From NCBI RefSeq assembly GCF_003633725.1, contig NZ_RBIJ01000006.1, positions 1 to 64,000 on the forward strand: a stretch of 64,000 bases of DNA, given 5' to 3'. Origin of the DNA: Brockia lithotrophica. GTDB taxonomy: Bacteria; Bacillota; Bacilli; Thermicanales; DSM-22653. The position numbers were made by a program, and so were the translations under genes. How positions within the stretch are numbered: the first letter of the stretch is position 1; each line of letters opens with the position of its first letter. Shown one piece after another: positions 51,363 through 60,800 of this stretch. A model generated the notes under the pieces. The model made no database searches. It was not told where the DNA came from and saw only the letters and a list, made by a program, of their open reading frames with translations.

Positions 51363-52460
51363 ATGTCCATGCTCGCGTCCTTCCTCCTCACCCTGCAAGA
51401 AGCCGCCTGCCGCGACCCGGCGCGCGGCGCCGTCTCTCCCCTGCAGGCGGCCCTCATCGCCGCACGCCTTCCTTTGGAGGTACTCGAGTTGGGCGGGTTT
51501 CCGGCGCTCCTCGTTCCCCTGCACCCGCAGCCTCGGGGCCTTTTGAGCGTACACTACGACGTCGTTCCCTGCGATGTGCAAGGACCTCCGGCAACCCCCG
51601 CCGCCGACGAAACCCGTGTCCTGGGCCGTGGGAGCTCCGACGTGCTCGGCGCAGCAGCAGCCCTCGTGCTGGCCCTGCGGGACGCACGGGAGCGCTGGAG
51701 TTCTCCGCCGCCCCTATGGGTGGCATTCGTCGGCGACGAAGAATACGGGGGCACGGGATCGCGCCTTCTCGCCGAACGTCTGCCTTCGACCGTGCGCTGG
51801 AGCCTCGTCCTCGAACCGACGGAAGAGGCCTTCGCCTTTGCCTCTGCCGGATCCCTCGAAGTCCACATAGACGTCCAAGGGCGCGCGAGCCACGGGAGTA
51901 CGCCCGAGGCCGGGGTGAACGCCGTACGCGAAGCCGTATACATCCTCGAACGCCTCGAAGGCGCCGTCGCCGAACTCGCCCGCCACGAAGATCCCACACG
52001 CAATCCCGTCCTCACGCCGCTCATGCTCGCGGGCGGAAGCGACGAACTCGTCATTCCGGAAACGGCGCGTCTCGTCGTCGACATCCGGATTCCGCCCGGA
52101 AGTTCGCCGCAGGAAATCCAAAAAGCCGTAGAGGCAGCCCTTGCCACCTACGGAGGACCCGCCCACCTAAAGACCGCGTTTCTCGACGACTGCGCGGGCG
52201 CCTGGGAAGTCGACCCCGAGGCGGAGGTAGGTCCCCTCCTACGCCGGTTGTACCGCGAAGCCGCGGGGCGGGAACCGAGCCTCGGCTTCATGCCCAGCTG
52301 GACGGACGCCCACGCCTACCACGCCCGCGGCCTCTACCCCGTGGTGTGGGGGCCAGGCCGTCTCGACGTCGCCCACACGGCACGCGAATTCGTGCAGCGA
52401 GACGCCCTCGAGCGGGCGTATCGTTTCCTCCTCGCCGTCCTCTCCCACTCATGGGATTGA
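51363..52460 (+). CDS. M20-family metallopeptidase (ArgE/DapE/CPG2 type)
   Basis: 365 residues. The two-zinc centre is visible: LLSVHYDVVP (His), GRGSSDVLGAAAALVLAL (bridging Asp; the usual GAxDMKGG is changed), WVAFVGDEEYGGTGSRLL (catalytic Glu-Glu), LVLEPTEE (Glu/Asp ligand) and DVAHTAREFV (last His). A lid/dimer domain lies at about 165-275. Deacylates or hydrolyses an N-acyl amino acid or peptide; the substrate is not clear. ATG 51363 or 51369 can start. It carries its own A+T-rich promoter region at 51300-51330. Confidence 0.9.
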   Translation: MSMLASFLLTLQEAACRDPARGAVSPLQAALIAARLPLEVLELGGFPALLVPLHPQPRGLLSVHYDVVPCDVQGPPATPAADETRVLGRGSSDVLGAAAALVLALRDARERWSSPPPLWVAFVGDEEYGGTGSRLLAERLPSTVRWSLVLEPTEEAFAFASAGSLEVHIDVQGRASHGSTPEAGVNAVREAVYILERLEGAVAELARHEDPTRNPVLTPLMLAGGSDELVIPETARLVVDIRIPPGSSPQEIQKAVEAALATYGGPAHLKTAFLDDCAGAWEVDPEAEVGPLLRRLYREAAGREPSLGFMPSWTDAHAYHARGLYPVVWGPGRLDVAHTAREFVQRDALERAYRFLLAVLSHSWD

Positions 52461-52491
52461 GCGTGTTCCGTCGAACCGGCGACCATATAGC

Positions 52492-52518
52492 AAAAACGGG
52501 AGCGCTTCTGCGCTCCCG
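52492..52518 (-). terminator. Terminator of the GNAT gene
   Basis: CGGGAGCGC-AGAA-GCGCTCCCG type 9-bp stem (52497-52518), followed on the minus strand by TTTTT. It also sits just after the convergent M20 gene. Confidence 0.85.
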
Positions 52519-52587
52519 CCGCATTCGGTTTGCCCCTTCTTCGGACTGCCTTCCGTCCCTTCTGGTCTTCGCCCGAGGTCCGGGAGG

Positions 52588-53178
52588 TCACGCTTCCCCG
52601 CGAACGGGGACTTCCGCCACGTGCGCGTTGGGGAAAACGACTTCGGGCTCCCTACGGTACATCCGGAGCCATTTCCCCTGTACGGCCCCCGGGACGAACC
52701 CGTTTTTCACGTAGAAGGCCTTTGCGCGCTCGTTCTGTACCCCGACCCAGAGACCGACCTTCGCATGGCCGGCTTCGCGGAGGAAGGCGAGTCCGGCGGA
52801 AAAGAGGCTGCGTCCGACACCGCTTCCCTGGTACGCCGGGTCTACGACGAACTCGTGAATTTCCCCAATCGTCTCACCCGTCTCCTCGTCGCGCCAGGCC
52901 GGGTCGGCGGCGAGGAATCCGACCGGCCCAAGTGACGAAAAGGCGACAAAAAAACCGCCCCTCGTCGTGCGGCGCGCGAGCCAGGTGAGGTAGCGGTGGA
53001 TCGCCTTCTCCTCCGTATACGCGTACTCGGGCAGAGAGGCGTACGCGCGCGCGTACACCTGCACCAAAAGGTCGCGAAGCGCCCGCTGACGCTCCGGCGT
53101 GAGGGATTCGAGGAAAAGTGGGTAGTTGCCGCCTGATCGCGGCTCTGTGCGCCTGGCTTCCGTACTGCCGGCGACCAT
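52588..53178 (-). CDS. GNAT-family N-acetyltransferase
   Basis: 196 residues with the acetyl-CoA motif IHEFVVDPAYQGSGVGRSLFSAGLAFL (Q-x-x-G-x-G) and the C-terminal GLWVGVQNERAKAFYVKNGF. The first about 70 residues (ERQRALRDLLVQVYARAYASLPEYAYTEEKAIHRYLTWLARR) form an extra N-terminal part. Substrate unknown. ATG 53178 is 12 bases after AAGGGG. Preceded by an extended -10 promoter. Confidence 0.85.
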   Translation of the reverse strand: MVAGSTEARRTEPRSGGNYPLFLESLTPERQRALRDLLVQVYARAYASLPEYAYTEEKAIHRYLTWLARRTTRGGFFVAFSSLGPVGFLAADPAWRDEETGETIGEIHEFVVDPAYQGSGVGRSLFSAGLAFLREAGHAKVGLWVGVQNERAKAFYVKNGFVPGAVQGKWLRMYRREPEVVFPNAHVAEVPVRGEA

Positions 53179-53206
53179 GTTTGGATAACACCCCTTTGCG
53201 ATGTTT

Positions 53207-53215
53207 ATTATACCA
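53207..53215 (-). promoter_or_regulatory. Extended -10 promoter of the GNAT gene
   Basis: TGG-TATAAT on the minus strand (53215-53207). The -35 region is weak, as is common with extended -10 sites. Confidence 0.55.
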
Positions 53216-53362
53216 CGGGGCGCGCGATACGCATGCAGAAAAAATCCGAGGCCGAACTCTCCGGCGAAACTCGCGCAAGGCGTACGCCCGGCCCCGAAGG
53301 CGTTTGATGCGTTCTACCGGTATCTAAGGTTTCAACGCCCTCCTTGTTGCTCAAGGACGAAT

Positions 53363-53414
53363 TTTGTCACAGATTTGTCCGTTTGTCTTCATGTGAACGT
53401 ATTCTCTTTCACAT
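53363..53414 (+). promoter_or_regulatory. Repeats and dyad upstream of the rhodanese gene
   Basis: Three copies of TTTGTC (53363, 53374, 53382) are followed by the perfect dyad ATGTGAA (53391-53397) and TTCACAT (53408-53414) with a 10-base spacer that contains a TATTCT (53400-53405) -10-like element. The half-sites resemble Rex/FNR-type half-sites but the spacing is larger. A likely regulator-binding promoter in a 306-base intergenic gap that otherwise shows no gene. Confidence 0.5.
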
Positions 53415-53484
53415 AAGCCGGGTGTACCATGAGGGCGGAACCCTTCCCCGCCGCACATCCGAACGATGCGAAAGGGGGATTGTC

Positions 53485-54135
53485 ATGCGAGCTTCGCCTT
53501 TCGGACGCGCGATGCGCGCGCTGTCCCTCCTCGGCCTTTCCTTCCTCATCGCCTTCGCCCTCGGAGCTTGCGGAAAGGCGGCCCAGGCTCCGGCGGAGCA
53601 GTCCCCGCCCGCGGGGTCGAGCACGGCCGCCGCGGACGTAAACAAGGCGAGCTGCAACGAACCGGAAATCCTCCTCAAGCGGACGAAGGCTGAGTTCGAG
53701 GCGATCCGACAGAACTTCAACACGGTTTGGGTGAAGCCGGACGTCGCCAAGGACCGCCTGGACGACTACCTCGTGATCGACCTGCGAAAACCCGAAGACT
53801 ACGCCCAAGGACACCTCCGCGGCGCCCAAAACATTCCCTTCCCGCCGTTTGCCGCACCTGGAGAAGGGATCGGCGCCAAGATGGAGACGCTTCCCAAGGA
53901 CAAGAAAATCCTCGTCTACTGCTACACAGGGCAGACGGGGGCGTTTACCACCGCCCTCCTCCGACTAAACGGCTTCGACGCCTACAACCTCGCCGGGGGA
54001 TTCAACGCCTGGAAGGCAGCCAATCTCCCCCTCGAAGGGAGCGCACCGCAGGCGGGAAGCTCCTCCGGCGGAGGGCAAGCGGCACCCGCACCCGCTCCGG
54101 CGCCGTCCTCGGGCGGCGGTGGATGCGGCGGCTAA
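53485..54135 (+). CDS. Rhodanese-domain lipoprotein
   Basis: 216 residues. A signal peptide ends in lipobox LGAC (Cys about 29), so the protein is anchored outside the membrane. After a linker, a single rhodanese domain (about 85-190) has LVIDLRKPEDYAQGHLRGAQNIPF, the active loop CYTGQTGAFTT with Cys about 146, and NLAGGFNAWKAANLPL. The C-terminal tail is Ala/Pro-rich and ends GGGGCGG, with an extra Cys. Sulfane-sulfur transfer or sensing outside the cell is likely. ATG 53485 follows AAGGGGGA. Confidence 0.92.
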   Translation: MRASPFGRAMRALSLLGLSFLIAFALGACGKAAQAPAEQSPPAGSSTAAADVNKASCNEPEILLKRTKAEFEAIRQNFNTVWVKPDVAKDRLDDYLVIDLRKPEDYAQGHLRGAQNIPFPPFAAPGEGIGAKMETLPKDKKILVYCYTGQTGAFTTALLRLNGFDAYNLAGGFNAWKAANLPLEGSAPQAGSSSGGGQAAPAPAPAPSSGGGGCGG

Positions 54136-54153
54136 GCGGTTGTCCTTCTCAGT

Positions 54154-54182
54154 GGCGCCCGGGAGATTCCCGGGCGCCTTTT
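54154..54182 (+). terminator. Terminator of the rhodanese gene
   Basis: GGCGCCCGGGA-GAT-TCCCGGGCGCC, 11 perfect pairs, followed by TTTT. Confidence 0.9.
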
Positions 54183-54199
54183 CGTTTGCCCGCCGCTGC

Positions 54200-56596
54200 C
54201 TATTCTCCTCGGGACACCACGCGAACGTGGCCCCGGGCGAGGGCCGCGGCGAGAAGGGGGCTCGGAGTGCCTAGGGCGAAGAGCTCCACGTCGTGCTTGG
54301 CGCGCATGAGGAGGGTGTAGAGGAGGCGGCGGTCGCGGTCTTCGCGGTAGCGCTCGCGGGAGACGTCGTACAGGAAGACGACGTCGAACTCGATCCCCTT
54401 GGCGAGGTAACTCGGCATGAGGACGACGCGCTCGCGCAAGGACGGCGTGTCGTGCCGCACCCGCTGGTAGGGAAACTTCCCCTTGAGGAACGCCTCGGCT
54501 TCGTCGCATTCCCACTGCGAACGGCAGAGGACGGCGACGAGGCCGTATCCGCGGCGCAGGGCGCGTTGCACCGCCGCGGCGATTCCCTCCGCCAAGTCCT
54601 CGCGCCGTTCGAAGAGGTGAAGTCGGGGGATTTCCCCGCTGCGCGCGAAGGGGACGAGGGAAAGCGGTTCGGCGAGGACGTCCTGGGCGAGGCGGGCGAT
54701 TTCGCGCGTGCTCCGGTAACTGCGGCGGAGGCAGAGGGCGCGAAAGCCGGTCCGCTGCGCGGCGAGGAAGGCAAAGCCTTCTTCGTCGAGGAGGGAAGGC
54801 AGGCCGGAGATTTCCTGCGCCAGGTCGCCGAGAAGCGTGAAGTTCGCCCGGGGAAAGAGTCGGGAAAGCCAGGCGAAATCGAGCGGCGTGTAATCCTGCG
54901 CTTCGTCTACGACGACGAAGTGTACGCCGGACTCGCGCGGGAAGTCCCCTACGAGCTCGCGGAGGTAGACGTACGGGACGGCGTCTTCGAAGGTCATGCG
55001 TCCGCGGTCCAACGCGCGAAGCGTGGCCTCGCGCACCGCCGCCTGCGCCGACGGGGGAAAGGCGTCTTCCAAACCGGCGGTCGCCGCACGCCATATGTCG
55101 TCGGCGGCGTACAGGAGGCGGTAGAGGGCGGCCCAATCGAGAAAGCTCCGCCGCTCGAGGACGGATTCCACCTCGCGGCGGATCTCGTCCAAGAGGTCGT
55201 CCTTGAGGATTTCCTGCATGCGGGTTTCGAGGGTGGTCGGATCCCCGCGGCGCCGCGCCTTGAGGTAAGCGCGCTGTAGGCGCGTGCGCGATAGGTGGTG
55301 GAGGGCGTCCTCGAGCTCGGGAGAGGTGCGCAGCTTAGCGAGCTTCCGTTCGAGCTTCCGCCGCGCTCCCTCCGTCAGCGCGTAGAGCCGCGCCCGCGGC
55401 GAGGGATCGGAGGCGGTCCGCGCGGGTTCGCCGTCGCGCCCAAGGTAGAGGGCCGCGAGCTCTTCGGGAGAGAAGAGGAGGAAGTCCCGGACGCGAATCG
55501 GACGGAAGGGCGGAGCGATGCGGGCTACGATACGGGCAAAGCGGTCGAGAACGCGGACGAAGACGGGGGAACCCTTCCAGCGGAGCGCTTCCCTCCGCAC
55601 GCCGTGTCGCGGATCGGAAGGATCGGTTTCCAAGAGGAACTCGTAGAGGGCTTCCGGCGGTTCTACCTCGACGTCGGCACCGATGCGGCGGACGACGTAC
55701 TCGAAGAACGTCCGCTGGAGCACGTTTTCTTCCCCGAGTTCCGGCAAGACGGAGGAGATGTACTCGCGGAAGAGGGGGTTTGGGGAGAGGACGAGCATTT
55801 GGTTCGCCCGGGCGCGCTCCCGGTGGCGGTAGAGGAGGTAGGCGAGGCGTTGGAGGGCGACGGAGGTCTTCCCGCTCCCCGCGACCCCCTGAACCACGAC
55901 GAGGTCGTGGCGGTCGTCCCGGATCACGCTGTTTTGCTCTGCCTGAATCGTTTCGACGATCGCCCCCATCTCGGGACGCGCCCCGCGGCCGAGGACCTCT
56001 CGCAGGATGTCGTCCGTGACCGCGGCGCCGCTCACGTCAAACATCGCCCGCAGGCGGCCGCCGCGAATGTCGAACTGCCGCTTCTTCGTGAGCTCGCCTC
56101 GGATCTCCCCCGCCGGCGTCTCGTACGCCGCAGGACCGAGGACCCCTTCGTAAAAGAGCCCGGCGACGGGAGCGCGCCAGTCGAGGACGAGGTAGGCGTC
56201 AGTTTCCGCGTCGTAAAACGAACGACGGCCGATGTAGTAGCGTTCCGCCTCCGCGGACCCTTCCTCGCGAAAGTCTACGCGGCCGAAGTACGGCGAGGAG
56301 AGGAGGCGGAGGAGGGACTTTGCCTCCTCGCCGGACAGATGAACCCGCTTTTCGAGTTCGGCGACGACGGCGGACTGCTGAAGGATGTCGGCAAAGCTCT
56401 CGAGTACGTCGGTGCTCTCGTCGATGCCGAGGGATACGTCTTCCCATAGGGACGCGAGAAGCGCGTCGACGTCTTCTCGTCTCTGTCCGGCCTCTTCTTC
56501 CAGACGTAGGACCGCTTCGCGTATGCGTGCGGTCACGTAGGCGAGGCGGCGTTCCTCTTCCTCCCACTCCTCACGCCATCCGGGATAAGGCTCCAT
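54200..56596 (-). CDS. helD: HelD-type RNA polymerase-recycling helicase
   Basis: 798 residues of the UvrD/Rep-like HelD family, which pulls stalled RNA polymerase off DNA. An N-terminal coiled coil (about 1-110) enters the polymerase channel; then VLDWRAPVAGLFYEG, the HelD block KRQFDI, Walker A VQGVAGSGKTSVALQRLAYLLY, a long insertion (about 320-530), Walker B VVVDEAQDYTPLDF, GDLAQEI and the motif LRRSYRSTREI. ATG 56596 has AAAGGGGGTGAG upstream, partly formed by the last copy of the CRISPR-like repeat. Confidence 0.93.
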   Translation of the reverse strand: MEPYPGWREEWEEEERRLAYVTARIREAVLRLEEEAGQRREDVDALLASLWEDVSLGIDESTDVLESFADILQQSAVVAELEKRVHLSGEEAKSLLRLLSSPYFGRVDFREEGSAEAERYYIGRRSFYDAETDAYLVLDWRAPVAGLFYEGVLGPAAYETPAGEIRGELTKKRQFDIRGGRLRAMFDVSGAAVTDDILREVLGRGARPEMGAIVETIQAEQNSVIRDDRHDLVVVQGVAGSGKTSVALQRLAYLLYRHRERARANQMLVLSPNPLFREYISSVLPELGEENVLQRTFFEYVVRRIGADVEVEPPEALYEFLLETDPSDPRHGVRREALRWKGSPVFVRVLDRFARIVARIAPPFRPIRVRDFLLFSPEELAALYLGRDGEPARTASDPSPRARLYALTEGARRKLERKLAKLRTSPELEDALHHLSRTRLQRAYLKARRRGDPTTLETRMQEILKDDLLDEIRREVESVLERRSFLDWAALYRLLYAADDIWRAATAGLEDAFPPSAQAAVREATLRALDRGRMTFEDAVPYVYLRELVGDFPRESGVHFVVVDEAQDYTPLDFAWLSRLFPRANFTLLGDLAQEISGLPSLLDEEGFAFLAAQRTGFRALCLRRSYRSTREIARLAQDVLAEPLSLVPFARSGEIPRLHLFERREDLAEGIAAAVQRALRRGYGLVAVLCRSQWECDEAEAFLKGKFPYQRVRHDTPSLRERVVLMPSYLAKGIEFDVVFLYDVSRERYREDRDRRLLYTLLMRAKHDVELFALGTPSPLLAAALARGHVRVVSRGE

Positions 56597-56606
56597 CTCT
56601 CTCACC

Positions 56607-56755
56607 CCCTTTCCCACGTACGTACAGGGTTGCCCGCGGCAGTATTTGATTCTCCGGCTACGATCGGCCCTTTCCCACGTACGTACGGGGTTGCCCGTGC
56701 TCCGCCCGCCTAGGCGTCGGCACGTCCCCCTTTCTCACGTACGTACGGGGTTGCC
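56607..56755. CRISPR. CRISPR-like mini-array, three 28-bp repeats
   Basis: Three copies at 56607-56634, 56668-56695 and 56728-56755 share CCCTTTCYC, the core ACGTACGTAC, and RGGGTTGCC, differing at two positions in total. The two spacers are 33 and 32 bases and unrelated to each other. Period 61 and 60 bases, repeat length and the partly palindromic core (CCC..CGT/ACG..GGG) match type I-E CRISPR geometry. No cas genes are in the window. Alternatively, it is a set of operators or leader hairpins for helD, since the first copy ends 11 bases from its ATG. Confidence 0.5.
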
Positions 56756-56795
56756 GCACGAAGTGCGGGCGATACGGCGTTGTTTTCGCTCCCTA

Positions 56796-57779
56796 CTAAG
56801 GCGTCCGCCCTTCCCCCTCGCCGAAAAGCCCAGCGACGAAGGCGGCCGGGGAAAAGTCCAAGAGGTCCTCTCTACCTTCCCCTACGCCGACGAGCTTTAC
56901 GGGAATGTCCAGTTCCTTTTGAATCGTGACGACCACGCCGCCGCGCGCCGTGCCGTCGAGCTTCGTCACGGCGATTCCCGTCACGCGGGCAGCTTCGAGA
57001 AACACTTCCGCCTGACGAAGGCCGTTTTGCCCGGTCGTTCCGTCGAGGACGAGGAGGACCTCGTGCGGCGCTCCGGGGAGCTTTTGGCCGACGACGCGGA
57101 CGATCTTTCGGAGTTCATTCATGAGGTGCTGTTTCGCGTGAAGTCGCCCCGCCGTGTCGCCGAGGACGACGTCGTAGCCTTCGCGCTGCGCGCGGTCAAC
57201 GGCCTCGTAGAGAACGGCCGCCGGATCCGCCCCTTCCTCCCGGGCGACGACGTCCGCGCCCACGCGCTCCCCCCAAAGGCGGAGCTGGTCGATCGCACCG
57301 GCACGAAACGTGTCTCCTGCGGCGAGGAGTACGCGCTTCCCTTCTCCCTTCAGGCGGTAGGCGAGCTTTCCGAGCGTCGTGGTCTTTCCCGTCCCGTTTA
57401 CGCCGACAAACAGGATGACGGTCGGACCTTCGGGGGCAAAGGTGAGGCGAAAGCGGCTCTCGTCGTCGCCGAATACCTCGAGGATTCGGGCGGCGAGCGC
57501 TTCGCGCACCTCTTCCGGCGTGGTGAGCCCCTTCTTGCGCACGTCGGCGCGCAAGGACTCCACGAGCCAGGCGCTGGTCTTTACGCCCACGTCTGCGGCG
57601 ATGAGGATCTCCTCGAGCTCGAGGAAGAAGTCGTCGTCGAAGGCCGCCCGACGGCGGAAGAGCCCCTCCAAGGGATCTACGAGCGCGTGCCGCGTCTTGG
57701 CGAGCCCGCGGCCGAAGGCGCTCCCGATCTTCTCCCCCGCATCGCCCAGGGTGCGGCGCAAGCGATCCCAAAGTCCCAC
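56796..57779 (-). CDS. ftsY: Signal recognition particle receptor FtsY
   Basis: 327 residues, the NG GTPase of the SRP pathway. N domain about 1-100; GTPase motifs G1 GVNGTGKTTTLGKLAYRL, insertion box AGDTFRAGAIDQLRLW, G3 DTAGRLHAKQHLMNEL, G4 TKLDGTARGG and closing GVGEGREDLLDF. The acidic A domain is missing, as in other Gram-positives. GTG 57779 follows GGAGGTGGG by five bases. Last gene of the acpP-fabF-rnc-smc-ftsY row, 97 bases after smc. Confidence 0.96.
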   Translation of the reverse strand: MGLWDRLRRTLGDAGEKIGSAFGRGLAKTRHALVDPLEGLFRRRAAFDDDFFLELEEILIAADVGVKTSAWLVESLRADVRKKGLTTPEEVREALAARILEVFGDDESRFRLTFAPEGPTVILFVGVNGTGKTTTLGKLAYRLKGEGKRVLLAAGDTFRAGAIDQLRLWGERVGADVVAREEGADPAAVLYEAVDRAQREGYDVVLGDTAGRLHAKQHLMNELRKIVRVVGQKLPGAPHEVLLVLDGTTGQNGLRQAEVFLEAARVTGIAVTKLDGTARGGVVVTIQKELDIPVKLVGVGEGREDLLDFSPAAFVAGLFGEGEGRTP

Positions 57780-57875
57780 AAAAACCCACCTCCGCGTCAC
57801 CGGCCGTTTTCCCGGTCTCATCCCGCGCCCGGATGCGCCTTTCGTTCGCGCTCCTCCCCCAAGCAGCCCTACGGC

Positions 57876-60800
57876 CTACGGAGAAGTGCGGAGGGTCACC
57901 TCCGCTTCTTCGTCTACGTCTTCGAGGGAGACGGAGAGGATTCGGCTCGTGCCGTCGTCGTCCAAAACGACGCCGTAGAGGACGTCGGCAAAGGCCATCG
58001 TCTTTTTCCGATGCGTGATCACGAGGAGCTGCGTCCGTTCGCGAAAGCGGCGAAGGAGTTCGCCAAAGCGCCCGAGGTTTCCCTCGTCCAAAGCGGCCTC
58101 CGCTTCGTCGAGGATCACGAACGGCACCTCGCGCACCTGAAGGAAGGCGAAGAGAAGCGCCAGGGCCGCCATAGCCCTCTCGCCACCGGAGAGGAGCGTA
58201 AGCGGCATGCGCCGTTTGCCGGGCGGCTCGAGGACGACCTCTACGCCGCCCTCCAGAGGATGCGCGGGATCCGTCAGGACGAGATACCCTTGCCCGCCGC
58301 CGAAGAGAAAGGCCACGTGTTCGCGAAAGGCGGCGTCCACGCGCGCAAAGGCTTCGCGAAACCGCTCCTCCATCTCCCGCTCGAGCCGCCGGAGGAGTTC
58401 CGTGAGGCGCCGTTTCCCCGCCTCGAGATCCTCGAGGCTTGCGGAAAGCTCCTCCATGCGGCGCTCGATGCGCGCCTCTTCCTCGAGCACGTACGTGTTT
58501 ACCGACCCGAGTTCGGCGAGGGCGGTTTCGAGGGAGGCGAGCCGTTCTCGGGCCGCCGGAACCTCGTCGTCCGACAGCGGTGCGTAGCGCTCGCGCGCCG
58601 CCTCCGGAGGTAGGCGGAGCGTCGCGCGCAGGCGATTCCGCACTTCCTCGGCGCGGAGTTCCGCCTCGCGCGCGCGGGAAGCGTGTGCCTCGCGCCGGCG
58701 CACGAGTTCTACGCGGGCGGCGTCCACGCGGCGAAGCCGTTCCTCCGCCTCCTCCGCACGGCGACGGACGGCGTGCAGGGCCGCGTCGTAGCCCGCGAGA
58801 ACGCGCTTCCTCTGCTCGAGTTCCCCGTCGTACCGCACCAGTTCATCGGCGTACGAGCGGACTCGTTCCGCCTGCGCCCGGACGTGTCTCTTCCCCTCGC
58901 GGTAGGCTTCCCAGGTTCGCGCAATTTCGTCCCGAAGAGAGGCCGCAACCCTTTCGAGGTCCGCAAGCGCGCGCGCGTTTGCTTCGGACTTTTCTTCGAG
59001 CCGCGCCCGGCGGATCCGAAGCTCCCCCTGTCGCCTGTGAAACTCCTCTCGTTCCCGCCGCCGGCGCTCCGCCTCGCGGGCGCGTTCTGCGAGTTCCGCG
59101 GCGAGGGAAGTTTCCTCCGCCTCCGCCCGGACCAGTCCCGCCCGAATTTCGGCGAGTTCTCGCTTCAAGTCGGAACGCGTAGCCTCCGAGAGCGCGAGTT
59201 CCTCGTCCGCAGCCCGAAGCTCCGCCGCGAGGACTTCCGCTTCCCGCTGCGCCCGCAGGACCTCTTCCCGGCGATCCCGCTCCTCCTCCTGAAGGGAAAA
59301 AAGCCGAGCACGAAGCTCCTCTTCGGCGCGCGCGTTCGTTTCCTCGGCGGCGCGGAGTTCTTCCGTAGCTCGGAGGATCTCGCCGTGTTCCGACTCTGCC
59401 CGGCGGAGTTCGGCTTCCGCGGCGCGCAAGACCTGCTCCGGCGGGAAGGAGGTGCGGCCACCGCGTCCGCGCGGTCTCGGCGCCCCTCCCGTCATCGCTC
59501 CGCCGGGATGGACGACGTCGCCTTCGGGCGTGACGACGCGCGTGCGAAAGCCCAAGAGGCGGGCCGCCTGGGTGGCCGCCGCGAGCGTTTCGGCGAGCAC
59601 CACCTGTCCGAGGAGGTGGCGGACGACTACGGCGTAGCGCGGTTCGGTGCGCACCCATTCGGCAAGGACGCCGCGCACCCCGGGTACGCGGGCGAGAAGA
59701 TCCCGCTCGCGCGGCGGAAGCTCCCGCGGCCGGAGGGTGTCCAGAGGGAGAAAGGTCGCCCGTCCCTTTCCCCGCTCCTTCAAGAAGGCGATGGCGCGCC
59801 GCGCGTCGCCCTCGCTTTCCACGACGAGATGCTCCCACGCACCGCCCAAGGCGACGTCCACGGCGAGGCCCAACTCCTCCGGAACGTCGAGGAGGGAAGA
59901 GACGGTGCCCAAAATCCCGCCCAGTTCTTCCCGCGCCGCGAGGACGGCCCGCACGCCCTCTCCGTAGGCCAAAGAAGCCTGGTGGGCCAGTGCCGCCACG
60001 CGCGCCCGCAGCCGCTCGAGCTCCCGTTCCGCCTCGAGGAGCCGCGCCTCTGCCGTTCGGAGGGCGCGAGCCGTCTCCTCCCGCCTCTTCCTCCGTTCGG
60101 CCAGTTCCGCGCGCACCCGCTCGAGCTCCGCACGCACGCCGTCGAGTTCGGCCTTTGCCCTTTCGGCGGCGCGGAGGGCGCGGTCGTGCCGTTCGGTGAG
60201 CTCCTCCCGCTCCGCGAGAAGCTGACCGCGGCGACGGTCGAGGCGGGCGAGCTCTTCCTCGAGGCGTCGGAGTTCGCTTCGCAACCGGGCGGCTTCGCGC
60301 GCCGCGGCAAAGGCGCGGTCCTGAAGCTCGGGCAAAGGATCTCCGTCTTCCCCAAACGGCGCGGAAAGCTCGGACTCCTCGCGGGCGAGGGTCGCGAGCT
60401 CCGCGGCGAGCTCATCCCGTTCCGCCTTCGCCCGGACGAGGGCGGCGCGGACGTGCCGACGTTCGGCGAGCGCCTTGCGCAGTTCGTCGCGCATGCGGAC
60501 GAGACCTTGCCGCCGCTCCGCGTCCGCAGCCTCGAGGGCGAGGAGGTCGCGCAAGACGGCCTCGCGGCGGGCGCGAAGGGACTCGTATTCCCCCTCCTCC
60601 CTGCGCTTCCCCGCCCGAAGGCGCTCTTCGGCGTCCCGGAGCCGGGAAAGCCGCTGCGCCAGCCGCGTGCCCTGCTCCCGCACGCGTTCCTCCGCCGCCT
60701 CGAGCGCCTGAGCCAGGCGAAAGGCTCGGGCCGCTTCCCGCTCGTGGCGCAAAAGCTCCGTGAGGAGGAGTCGGCCCTCGACCTCAGCGAGCTCCTCGCG

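Noticed and set aside
56535-56565. A fourth CRISPR-like repeat one period to the left or right of the three copies
   Set aside because: Checked one period away on both sides (about 56546 and 56788); neither helD nor ftsY coding sequence shows the repeat core.
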